Shown here: positions 42,920-50,418 of the stretch, piece by piece
How positions within the stretch are numbered: the first letter of the stretch is position 1
Layout: each line of letters opens with the position of its first letter
From: an uncultured Eubacteriales bacterium
Lineage (GTDB): Bacteria; Bacillota; Clostridia; Christensenellales; Aristaeellaceae
NCBI GenBank assembly: GCA_902765395.1
Contig: CACWZP010000033.1
Location: 1 to 56,943, forward strand
Direction: 5' to 3'
Length of the DNA: 56,943 nucleotides
Made by a program: the position numbers and the translations under genes
The notes under the pieces: model-generated
What the model saw: the letters and a program-made list of their open reading frames with translations, nothing else
Told to the model about the DNA's origin: nothing
Databases searched by the model: none

Positions 42920-44062
42920 ATGCTCCAGTACATCTTTTCCGCACCGGGCCGCACGGAGATCAGCGGCAACCACACCGACCACCAGCACGGCTGCGTGCTG
43001 GCGGCGTCCGTCAACCTGAAGACCACGGCGGTGGTCACCCTGAACGACGAGGGCGTCATCCGCGTGCAGTCCGAGGGCTACGCGCCGGTGGAGGTGGATC
43101 TGGCGAGGCTGGACGTCGTGCCGGAGGAGGCGAACTCCACGGCGGCGTTGGTGCGCGGCGTGGCGGCGGCCTTCGCCCAGCGCGGCGCGCAGTTGAAGGG
43201 CTTCGACGCAAAGGTGTCCTCCACGGTGCTGCCCGGCAGCGGCCTGAGCTCCTCCGCGGCCTTTGAGGTGCTCATCGGGAACATCATCAACACGCTGTTC
43301 TTTGAAGGAAAGCTGGACGCGGTGGAGATCGCCAAGATCGGCCAGTACGCCGAAAACGTGTACTTCGGCAAGCCCTGCGGCCTGATGGACCAGATGGCCT
43401 CCAGCGTGGGCGGCATGGTGTTCATCGACTTTGCGGACCCGCAGAACCCCAATGTGGAGCGGCTGGACTTCGACTTCGCCGCCACGGGCCACGCGCTGTG
43501 CATCATCGACACCGGCGCGGACCACGCCGACCTGACCGACGAATACGCGGCGATCCCGGGCGAATTGAAGCAGATCAACGCCTGCTTCGGCAGGGACGTG
43601 CTGCGGGACATCGACGAGGGCGAGTTCTACGCGCGCCTGCCCGAGCTGCGCAGGGCGGCGGGGGACCGGGCCGTGCTGCGGGCGATCCACGTGTACGACG
43701 AGAACCGCCGGGTGCTCGCCCAGAGGGAGGCGCTGCGCAGGGGCGACTTCGGGGCGTTCCTCGAGGGCGTGAAGGCTTCCGGCATCTCCAGCTGGCGCTT
43801 CTTGCAGAACGTGATCCCCGCCGGGTACAAGGCCCACCAGGAGGTGGCCTTCGCGCTGGCGCTGGCGGAAAAGCTGCTGGCGGGCCGCGGGGCGTGCCGC
43901 ATCCACGGCGGCGGCTTTGCCGGGACGATCCAGGCGTTCGTGCCGGTGGATATGCTGGATTCGTTCAAGGCGGGCGTCGAGGCCGTGCTGGGCGAGGGCA
44001 TGTGCCACGTGCTGAACATCACTCCCAACGGCGGCATGCTGGAGCGGGAAGAGGAGATTTGA
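42920..44062 (+). CDS. galK: Galactokinase
   Basis: 380 residues, GHMP kinase making galactose 1-phosphate in the Leloir pathway. Motifs: galactose-binding signature GRTEISGNHTDHQHG near the N-terminus, GHMP ATP-binding motif LPGSGLSSSAAFEV, and C-terminal GACRIHGGGFAGTIQAF. The ATG has GGAGG. galT starts 2 bp after the stop, so the genes are coupled. Galactose could come from the GH4, GH31 or other hydrolases of the region. Confidence 0.95.
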   Translation: MLQYIFSAPGRTEISGNHTDHQHGCVLAASVNLKTTAVVTLNDEGVIRVQSEGYAPVEVDLARLDVVPEEANSTAALVRGVAAAFAQRGAQLKGFDAKVSSTVLPGSGLSSSAAFEVLIGNIINTLFFEGKLDAVEIAKIGQYAENVYFGKPCGLMDQMASSVGGMVFIDFADPQNPNVERLDFDFAATGHALCIIDTGADHADLTDEYAAIPGELKQINACFGRDVLRDIDEGEFYARLPELRRAAGDRAVLRAIHVYDENRRVLAQREALRRGDFGAFLEGVKASGISSWRFLQNVIPAGYKAHQEVAFALALAEKLLAGRGACRIHGGGFAGTIQAFVPVDMLDSFKAGVEAVLGEGMCHVLNITPNGGMLEREEEI

Positions 44063-44064
44063 AG

Positions 44065-45561
44065 ATGAACGTGAATCAATACATCTCTGCGCTGGCAAAA
44101 TACGGAATTGATCGCGGCCTGATCGAGGAGTGCGACCGGACCTGGGCCATCAACCAGCTGATCGACGCCCTGAGCCTGCATGGCTACGAGGACGCCCAGC
44201 CGGTGAACGCGCCGCTGGAGGATATCCTGAAGGCGCTGCTGGACGACGCGGTTCAGCGGGGCGTTTGTGAGCCGGACGTCACCAGCCGGGACCTCATGGA
44301 CACCAGGCTGATGGGCATACTGACGCCGCCGCCCCGCGAGGTGCGCGCGAAGTTCGCCGAGCTGTACGCGAAGTCCCCCCGGGAGGCCACGGACTGGTAT
44401 TATAGTTTCTCCCAGGACACCGACTACATCCGCCGCTATCGCATCAAGAAGGACATGCGCTGGCTGGCGAACACCGAGTACGGCGACCTGGTGATCACCA
44501 TCAACCTCTCCAAGCCGGAGAAGGACCCGAAGGCCATCGCGGCGGCGAAGAACGCGCCCCAGTCCGGCTATCCCAAGTGCCAGCTGTGCGCCGAGAACGA
44601 GGGCTATGCGGGCCGGATGAACCACCCGCCGCGCCAGAACCACCGCATCATCCCCGTCACCGTGGCGGGCAGCCGCTGGTTCCTGCAGTACAGCCCCTAT
44701 GTGTACTACAACGAGCACTGCATCGTGTTCAACGCGGTGCACACGCCCATGGTGATCGACCGGGCGGCCTTTGCGAAACTGATGGACTTCGTGACGGAGT
44801 TCCCGCACTACTTCGTGGGCAGCAACGCGGATTTGCCCATCGTGGGCGGCAGCATCCTCAGCCACGAGCACTTCCAGGGCGGGCACTTCACCTTCCCGAT
44901 GGAGGTCGCGCCGGTGGAAAAGGAAATCAGCTTCAAGGGCTACGAGGACGTCCGCGCGGGCATCGTCAAGTGGCCGCTGAGCGTCATCCGGCTCACCGGC
45001 GCGGACCCGGAGCGGCTGGCAGACCTCGCCGAGAAGATCCTGAATAAGTGGCGCGGGTACACGGATGAAGCTGCGTTCATATTCGCCGAGACCGAGGGCG
45101 TGCCCCACAACACCATCACGCCCATCGCCCGCAGGCGCGGCGGGGACTACGAGCTGGACCTGGTGCTGCGCAACAACATCACCACCGAGGAGCACCCGCT
45201 GGGCGTGTACCACCCCCACGCGGAGCTGCACCACATCAAGAAGGAGAACATCGGCCTGATCGAGGTGATGGGCCTGGCGGTGCTGCCCGCGCGGCTCAAG
45301 AAGGAGCTGGCGGAACTGGCCGACGCGCTGGTTGCCGATGCGCCGCTGACCGGTGAGCTGGAGAAGCACGCGCCCTGGGCGGAGGAATTGAAAAAGCAGT
45401 ACACCTTCACCGCCGAAAACGTGGATGACATACTGCGCCTGGAGGTGGGCAAGGTGTTTGCGAAGGTGCTGGAGCACGCGGGCGTGTACAAGCGCAACGA
45501 GGACGGCAAGGCCGCGTTCATGCGGTTTGTCGACTGCGTCAACGGCGAGGGACGTGCCTGA
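44065..45561 (+). CDS. galT: UDP-glucose-hexose-1-phosphate uridylyltransferase (Firmicutes type)
   Basis: 498 residues, the long GalT family of Firmicutes. It exchanges UMP between UDP-glucose and galactose 1-phosphate. Features: YPKCQLCAENEGYAGR and LSHEHFQGGHFTFPM, the HxH-type active-site region, and long helical N- and C-terminal extensions. It immediately follows galK and is terminated by a hairpin (45574-45612). galE is not in the window. Confidence 0.95.
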   Translation: MNVNQYISALAKYGIDRGLIEECDRTWAINQLIDALSLHGYEDAQPVNAPLEDILKALLDDAVQRGVCEPDVTSRDLMDTRLMGILTPPPREVRAKFAELYAKSPREATDWYYSFSQDTDYIRRYRIKKDMRWLANTEYGDLVITINLSKPEKDPKAIAAAKNAPQSGYPKCQLCAENEGYAGRMNHPPRQNHRIIPVTVAGSRWFLQYSPYVYYNEHCIVFNAVHTPMVIDRAAFAKLMDFVTEFPHYFVGSNADLPIVGGSILSHEHFQGGHFTFPMEVAPVEKEISFKGYEDVRAGIVKWPLSVIRLTGADPERLADLAEKILNKWRGYTDEAAFIFAETEGVPHNTITPIARRRGGDYELDLVLRNNITTEEHPLGVYHPHAELHHIKKENIGLIEVMGLAVLPARLKKELAELADALVADAPLTGELEKHAPWAEELKKQYTFTAENVDDILRLEVGKVFAKVLEHAGVYKRNEDGKAAFMRFVDCVNGEGRA

Positions 45562-45573
45562 ATCATCATCGAT

Positions 45574-45612
45574 GAAATCCGTGCATGAGTACAAAATGCG
45601 CGGATTTCTTTA
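45574..45612 (+). terminator. Rho-independent terminator after galT
   Basis: GAAATCCGTGCAT pairs with ATGCGCGGATTTC (one G-T pair) around an 11-13 nt loop, followed by TTTAT. Confidence 0.75.
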
Positions 45613-45700
45613 TCATCCCGGATCAGGGACGGCGCCTGTGATATAATAGGCGTATGAAACCCCATTGGGGCAGCATGCAATCTGCGAGGAGGGTTTAACG

Positions 45701-46630
45701 ATGAAGTCCAGGGTCATTTGCGTCATGCTGCTTGCCCTGATCGCCATGGCCGCGCCCGGATACACGGCCGCGCCGGCCCCGGTCACCGTTCCCGGCAGGC
45801 CGGAGGACGAGGCGGCAGGCCTGCTGCCCCGGTACGCATACGAGCTGGTCTCGGCGCAGCGGGTGGACGGGCGCCAGGGCATCGCCTGGGAGGGCGGCGA
45901 ATACTGGGTCAGCGGCAGCGCGACGCTGTCCCGCTACGACGGCGACTGGAACCGGATCGGGCTGAACGAAGCGCCCTTCGACGGCATGGACGGGAACATC
46001 AACCACATCGGGGACATTGACGTCTTCGGCGGGGAGCTGTACGCCGGCGTGGAGTACTTCTCGGACGGCGCGGCGCAGGACATCTGCATCGCGGTCTACG
46101 ACGCCGAAACGCTTCAGCTGAAGCGCTGCCACGCCTTTGACCCGTCCAGCGGCCAGACGGAGGTCTCCGGGATCGCGGTGGACCCGGACCACGGGATCAT
46201 CTGGATGTGCTCCTGGGCGGACGGCGAGACCGGGCGCTACCTGTACAAGTATGCCCTGGAGGACGGCGCCTACCTGGGGAAGGTGCACCTGCAGTGCCCG
46301 CCCCAGTGGCTCCAGGGCGTGGCGTATCACGAGGGCTTTTTGTACCTGACGGCGGACGACGGCACCGCGGACCTCGGGGAGAGCGACCACCTCTACCGCT
46401 GCAAGGCCGACCCCGACGGCACCAGCATGACGGTCACCCTGGAGCGCACCTTTGACGACGTGACGATGCAGGGCGAGATCGAGGGGCTTTCCTTCGACCG
46501 GGACGGCGGCCGGCTGCTGATCAGCTACAACCGCGGGGCGCAGGTCGTGCTGGGCATGCCCCTGGGCTTCTATGAAGGCTATGATGAGGAGATCCACGAA
46601 ATCTTCGCCTACGCCATGCGCGGGCGATGA
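45701..46630 (+). CDS. Exported beta-propeller-like protein of unknown function
   Basis: 309 residues with a signal peptide (VICVMLLALIAMAAPGYTAA). The mature part has repeated Gly/Asp-rich strands (GIAWEGGEYWVSGSATLSRY, VSGIAVDPDHGIIWMCSW, WLQGVAYHEGFLYLTADD), as in six-bladed or NHL-like propellers. No catalytic motif is recognised. The ATG has GGAGGG, with a TATAAT box about 50 bp upstream. The next gene, also exported, follows after 42 bp. Confidence 0.7.
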   Translation: MKSRVICVMLLALIAMAAPGYTAAPAPVTVPGRPEDEAAGLLPRYAYELVSAQRVDGRQGIAWEGGEYWVSGSATLSRYDGDWNRIGLNEAPFDGMDGNINHIGDIDVFGGELYAGVEYFSDGAAQDICIAVYDAETLQLKRCHAFDPSSGQTEVSGIAVDPDHGIIWMCSWADGETGRYLYKYALEDGAYLGKVHLQCPPQWLQGVAYHEGFLYLTADDGTADLGESDHLYRCKADPDGTSMTVTLERTFDDVTMQGEIEGLSFDRDGGRLLISYNRGAQVVLGMPLGFYEGYDEEIHEIFAYAMRGR

Positions 46631-46672
46631 GGATCGGCGGCTGCGCGACATCAGGAGGGAGGATATGAGAAC

Positions 46673-47494
46673 ATGAAGATCGGAAGGCTTGGATTCATCA
46701 TTTTGCTGTGCCTGGCCGTCGCGATGGCGCTTCCCGCCGCGGCCGAGGAGGCCCAGTCCCAGATCGAGCGGGCCGTGGTGTCCTACGCGGCTGCGGGAAC
46801 GCGGGACGAGCAGGCCTTGTCGGCCCTGGCCTCGCTGGATCCGGACCTTGGAGAGAAATGGTCGCGCATCATGGATCTCTGGGAAGCGCCGGTCGCGGTC
46901 AACGGGGAGCTGCCGGACGACCTGCCGGATGACGACACGCTGTGCCTGGTCGCGCTCGGCTTTCAGCTGAACCCGGATGGAACGATGCGCGAAGAGCTGG
47001 TCGAGCGTTTGAAGGTGCTGCTGGCGGCATCGGAGAAGTATCCGCGCGCGGTCATTGCCTGCACGGGCGGCGGGACGGCGTTCGACGACCCGACGGCCAC
47101 GGAAGCGGGCCGAATGGCGGAATGGCTGGAATCGCAGGGCGTGGCTCCCTCGCGCCTGGTCGTCGAAGACCATTCCCTGACGACGGCTCAAAACGCGATC
47201 TATACCTTCGATATCCTGGCGGAGCGGTGCCCGCAGGTCAGGCAGGTGGCGATCATCTCCAGCGATTATCACATCGCCACCGGGGTGCTGCTGTTCGGCG
47301 CGGAGGCGATCCTGCGGGATAGCGATGTGGAAGTCGTCAGCAACGCCGCATGGCACGCGCCCAGCGGCACATTGTCGGCCATGTTCCAGGCGGGAGCGCT
47401 GATCGAGCTGTCGGGAGACGAGGAGACGGCCTATGAAATCTACTATGATACCTATGATATACACGAGCTGCCGCCGCTGCACGAGGGCGCCTGA
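46673..47494 (+). CDS. Exported DUF218 (YdcF/SanA-like) protein
   Basis: 273 residues. A signal peptide (LGFIILLCLAVAMALPAAA) precedes a DUF218 domain: LCLVALGFQLNPDGTMREEL, VIACTGGGTAF, EAGRMAEWLESQGV, VEDHSLTTAQNAIYTFDIL, IISSDYHIATG. DUF218 proteins are linked to envelope or vancomycin-tolerance functions. The domain is preceded by about 70 extra residues. It ends with a strong terminator at 47569-47608 and is probably cotranscribed with the propeller gene. Confidence 0.8.
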   Translation: MKIGRLGFIILLCLAVAMALPAAAEEAQSQIERAVVSYAAAGTRDEQALSALASLDPDLGEKWSRIMDLWEAPVAVNGELPDDLPDDDTLCLVALGFQLNPDGTMREELVERLKVLLAASEKYPRAVIACTGGGTAFDDPTATEAGRMAEWLESQGVAPSRLVVEDHSLTTAQNAIYTFDILAERCPQVRQVAIISSDYHIATGVLLFGAEAILRDSDVEVVSNAAWHAPSGTLSAMFQAGALIELSGDEETAYEIYYDTYDIHELPPLHEGA

Positions 47495-47568
47495 CAGCCT
47501 GCCGGGCTGATGCCTTCGCAAAGCGGGTACGGCAGGCGGCTCCAAGAAGGACGCCGATATATGCGTCA

Positions 47569-47608
47569 AGCCCCAAACCCGCTGTGACACAGGGGTCTGG
47601 GGCTTTTT
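47569..47608 (+). terminator. Rho-independent terminator after the DUF218 gene
   Basis: AGCCCC(A)AACCC pairs with GGGGTCTGGGGCT, followed by TTTTT (47604-47608). It is similar in design to the one at 35126-35167. Confidence 0.85.
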
Positions 47609-47652
47609 ATGGGCTTCCGCGGCCGGAACCGCCGGGTGGACGACGGGGCGGG

Positions 47653-48453
47653 CTACAGGCGCATCGTCCCGCCCGCGGGCACGCACACCGGCTCGCCGTC
47701 GTTCACCCGCAGCCAGCAGTCCCGGGCGTTCGGGTTATGGACGAAGGAGTTGTCCGCCGCGAAGCAGAGCCGGTCGAAGTCGTCCAGGCAGTCCAACAGG
47801 GCGATGTTGGTGCAGTACCAGGTGTCCTCCCGGCCGCCCATGGCGCGGCAGAACGCCTCGATCTGCGCCCATCCGTCCCCCTCGTCGAACTCGTAGCTGT
47901 GGCCCCAGACGTACATCAGGTACAGGTATTGCCGCTTGTACAGCGCCCGGAACTGCTCGCCCAGCTCCATCAGATGATGGCGATGGTGGCAGGTCGCCTG
48001 CCAGCGCCAGGGGTTTTCCGGCAGGGAGAAGCCCTCGCTGTTGCCCACCACCCGGGAATAGCGTATGCCGCAGGCGGGCAGCATGGCCTCGATCCCGGCG
48101 TTCACCGAGCCGTTGGGATAGCTCATGCCGCGCACCGGGTAGCCCACCAGCGCCTCCAGCGCCGCCCGGTCGTCCAGCACCTCCCGGGCCACCGAGGGCA
48201 GCGGACAGCGCGCGATGGTGGGGTGGCTCACCGTGTGGCAGGCCACCTCGTGGCCCGCGTACAGCGCCGCCACCTCGTCGGGCCGCACGTGGCGCTCGTC
48301 CCCCAGGAAGCCGCTGTTCAGGTGGAATGTGCCCTTGATGCCGTATTGGTTGAAAATCGCCACCAGCCGGCGGTCCTGGGTCCGTCCGTCGTCGTAGCTC
48401 ATCGTCAGCGCCTTGTGCTTTCCGCCGGGAAAGCAGCAGTAGACCTTGTTCAT
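47653..48453 (-). CDS. Polysaccharide deacetylase (NodB-like) family protein
   Basis: 266 residues, no signal peptide from the chosen start. Motif 1 ALTMSYDDGRTQD carries the Asp pair, motif 2 ACHTVSHP the His pair, then SYPNGS and RYSRVVGNSEG. The usual DDG and HxxxH metal ligands are thus present. The frame runs back to 48828, but the ATG at 48453 has GGAGGC upstream and lies after a promoter. The substrate is probably an acetylated sugar chain or peptidoglycan-related; cytoplasmic location suggests an oligosaccharide. It stands alone on the minus strand. Confidence 0.85.
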   Translation of the reverse strand: MNKVYCCFPGGKHKALTMSYDDGRTQDRRLVAIFNQYGIKGTFHLNSGFLGDERHVRPDEVAALYAGHEVACHTVSHPTIARCPLPSVAREVLDDRAALEALVGYPVRGMSYPNGSVNAGIEAMLPACGIRYSRVVGNSEGFSLPENPWRWQATCHHRHHLMELGEQFRALYKRQYLYLMYVWGHSYEFDEGDGWAQIEAFCRAMGGREDTWYCTNIALLDCLDDFDRLCFAADNSFVHNPNARDCWLRVNDGEPVCVPAGGTMRL

Positions 48454-48520
48454 GCCTGGAGCCTCCTGTTCGTCGATTCTTCCGGGCGGGGAGCCTTTCC
48501 CCGCAATCGCCCGCAGGTGT

Positions 48521-48580
48521 ATTATACCAGATCGCCTGCCCCCTGCAAAGCCCGGGAGGCGGGGAAATCCCGCCTCGGGC
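48521..48580 (-). promoter_or_regulatory. Promoter of the deacetylase gene with an upstream hairpin
   Basis: Minus strand: TTTGCA (48544-48549), 17 bp, TATAAT with TGG before it (48521-48526). Upstream, 48550-48580 forms a long GC stem (GAGGCGGG/CCCGCCTC). In the same 329 bp gap a plus-strand promoter TTCCAC (48614-48619), 17 bp, TATGAT (48637-48642) could serve the next gene. Confidence 0.55.
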
Positions 48581-48782
48581 TGGATTTTCCGCAAAACTTC
48601 CGGGCCTGCGTGGTTCCACAGCCTGCGCTTTTGTGTTATGATAGAGAGGGCGTCATTCATGCGGACAACAGAGGGGCAATCGGAACCATGAGGCGGATGC
48701 TGTGCCTGCTGCCGCCGCCATCGGCGAACGCGGGCCGACCATGAACGCAGGCATATCGACCCATCGAAACGGAGGAATGACC

Positions 48783-49895
48783 ATGAAGCGTTGGATTTGC
48801 GCGCTGGCGGTGCTGTGCGCGCTGGCACTGGGCTGCTGCGCCGTGGCGGACGGAAGCGCGACCGTGTCCGTGCGGGGCATCGGGGAGACCGTCACGGTGA
48901 CGCTGACGATGGAGGACGGGAGAATCGCCTCGGTGGAGGCCGTCAGCGACAACGCCGAGGCGGACGAGCGCGGCGCGGAATCGCTGAAAATTGTGGCGGA
49001 CGCGATGGTGGCGAAGAACAGCGTCAACGTGGACGCCGTGTCCGGCGCCACCGGCACCAGCAACGCGGTCATCGCCGCAGCCACCCAGGCCTGGCTTGAG
49101 ATCCAGGCGGAGGCGGCCGCCGGCGAGGGCTGGATGCAGCCGGCCCCGGCGGGCGACACGCTGTACCAGGTGGCGCTGCTGCAGTCGCTGGTCCAGGGCT
49201 ATTACGACGGCATCGTCACCGTGGGCGAGCTGAAGCGGCACGGCGACACCGGCATCGGCACCTTCGAGGGCGTGAACGGCGAGATGATCGTGCTGGACGG
49301 CACCGTCTACCAGGCCGTGGCGGACGGCAGCGTCGCCATTCCCTCCGATGAGGAGACCGTGCCATTCAGCAACGTGACGTTCTTCGACGCGGACGAGACG
49401 TGCGCCCTCAGCGATATCGCGGACATGGCGGCGCTGCAGGCGGCGATGAACGACGTGGTGGACCGGCTCGGCGCCAACTGCTTCTACATGGTGAAGATCG
49501 AGGGCGCCTTCTCCTCCATCAGGGTGCGCAGCGAGTACAAGCAGGAAAAGCCCTATCGGGCGCTGGACGTGGCGCTGGCCGAGGACCAGACGGAGTTCGA
49601 CTACGAGGATGTCCATGGTACCATCGTCGGGCTGTACTGCCCGGACTACATGGGCGGGCTGAACACCCCCGGCTGGCACTTCCACTTCATCAACGGGGAC
49701 CGGACCCGGGGCGGGCACGTGCTGCAGGTCGGCGTCGCGGCGGCGGAGGCCGCCTTCGACCAGACGGACGGCTTTGAGATGGCGCTGTCCCGGGAGGCGG
49801 CGTTCCAGGACATGGCGCTGGCCAAGGACGTGGACGAGGCCATCCACAGGGCGGAGACGGCGACCGTCGGGGAGGAGCCGCAGGAACAGCCATGA
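48783..49895 (+). CDS. Exported FMN-binding domain/acetolactate decarboxylase fusion
   Basis: 370 residues. A signal peptide with lipobox-like LALGCCAVA is followed by an FMN-binding domain, about residues 25-115, with SGATGTS. This is the motif at which ApbE attaches FMN to Thr. Residues about 125-350 are an acetolactate decarboxylase: LQSLVQGYYDGIVTVGELK, HGDTGIGTFEGVNGEMIVLD, VTFF, and the zinc-ligand region GWHFHFINGDRTRGGHVL with all three His. The normal enzyme is cytoplasmic and converts acetolactate to acetoin. Export and an FMN domain are unusual. The stop overlaps the zincin gene by 4 bp. Whether the activity remains outside the cell is unknown. Confidence 0.85.
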   Translation: MKRWICALAVLCALALGCCAVADGSATVSVRGIGETVTVTLTMEDGRIASVEAVSDNAEADERGAESLKIVADAMVAKNSVNVDAVSGATGTSNAVIAAATQAWLEIQAEAAAGEGWMQPAPAGDTLYQVALLQSLVQGYYDGIVTVGELKRHGDTGIGTFEGVNGEMIVLDGTVYQAVADGSVAIPSDEETVPFSNVTFFDADETCALSDIADMAALQAAMNDVVDRLGANCFYMVKIEGAFSSIRVRSEYKQEKPYRALDVALAEDQTEFDYEDVHGTIVGLYCPDYMGGLNTPGWHFHFINGDRTRGGHVLQVGVAAAEAAFDQTDGFEMALSREAAFQDMALAKDVDEAIHRAETATVGEEPQEQP

Positions 49896-50272
49896 TCAGC
49901 ACGGAGGAATACCGGGCGATCGTCTCGGACCTGCTGGACGAGCTGCCGGAGGCATTCTTCCGGGAGCTCACCGGCGGGGTGATTATGTCCGAGGCGCTGG
50001 TGATCCCGGATTACGCGCGGGATGACGACCTGTACACACTGGGGCAGTACCAGGTCTGTTACGGCGTGCGGCAGATCGTGATGTTCAAGGGCTCCTTCGA
50101 CCGGCTCTACCCGCAGGCGGACGTGCCCGCGGCCCGGGAGATCCTGCGGGGCATACTGCGCCATGAGTTCCGGCACCACATCGAATTCCTGGGCGGCATC
50201 CACAATTCCTCCTCCCTGGAGGCGGAGGACGAGCGGAAAAAGCGGGCCTACCTGGCCCGCTCAGACGGCTGA
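49892..50272 (+). CDS. Zincin-like metallopeptidase family protein
   Basis: 126 residues. The motif LRHEFRHHIEFLGG (HExxH) occurs at about residues 90-95, matching the small zincin_1 group of possible metallopeptidases. There is no signal peptide. Start overlaps the stop of the FMN/decarboxylase fusion (ATGA), so translation is coupled. The function of this small family is not established. Confidence 0.75.
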   Translation: MISTEEYRAIVSDLLDELPEAFFRELTGGVIMSEALVIPDYARDDDLYTLGQYQVCYGVRQIVMFKGSFDRLYPQADVPAAREILRGILRHEFRHHIEFLGGIHNSSSLEAEDERKKRAYLARSDG

Positions 50273-50287
50273 CGGAGTCGGCGCTCA

Positions 50288-50333
50288 AAGCCTCCCTCCT
50301 TGAGGGAGGTGCCCCCGCAGGTGCGGAGGGAGT
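50288..50333. repeat. Dispersed clostridial repeat with CCTCCCTC hairpin
   Basis: CCTCCCTC (50291-50298) pairs with GAGGGAGG (50302-50309), then GTGCCCCCGCAGGTGCGGAGGGAG. This type of short repeat is common between genes in clostridial genomes. It sits between the zincin and P-type ATPase genes. Confidence 0.65.
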
Positions 50334-50360
50334 GTCCCGCCGCTTTTTCCGTGATGTGCC

Positions 50361-50408
50361 CAAAAATAGCGACACCCTTTCACGCACCGGGCGTGAAAGG
50401 ATGTCGCT
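50361..50408 (-). terminator. Rho-independent terminator of the P-type ATPase gene
   Basis: On the minus strand an 18 bp stem with one mismatch (AGCGACATCC...GGGTGTCGCT, 6 nt loop) is followed by ATTTTTG. It begins 11 bp after the ATPase stop codon. Confidence 0.85.
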
Positions 50409-50418
50409 TGTCATATCG

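Noticed and set aside
43627-45594. 655-codon minus-strand frame opposite galK/galT, and similar long frames opposite 42725-44098, 45695-47686, 48657-49847 and 52733-54955
   Set aside because: All are antisense shadows in GC-rich coding DNA, rich in His, Val and Leu, without motifs; the sense genes are recognisable.
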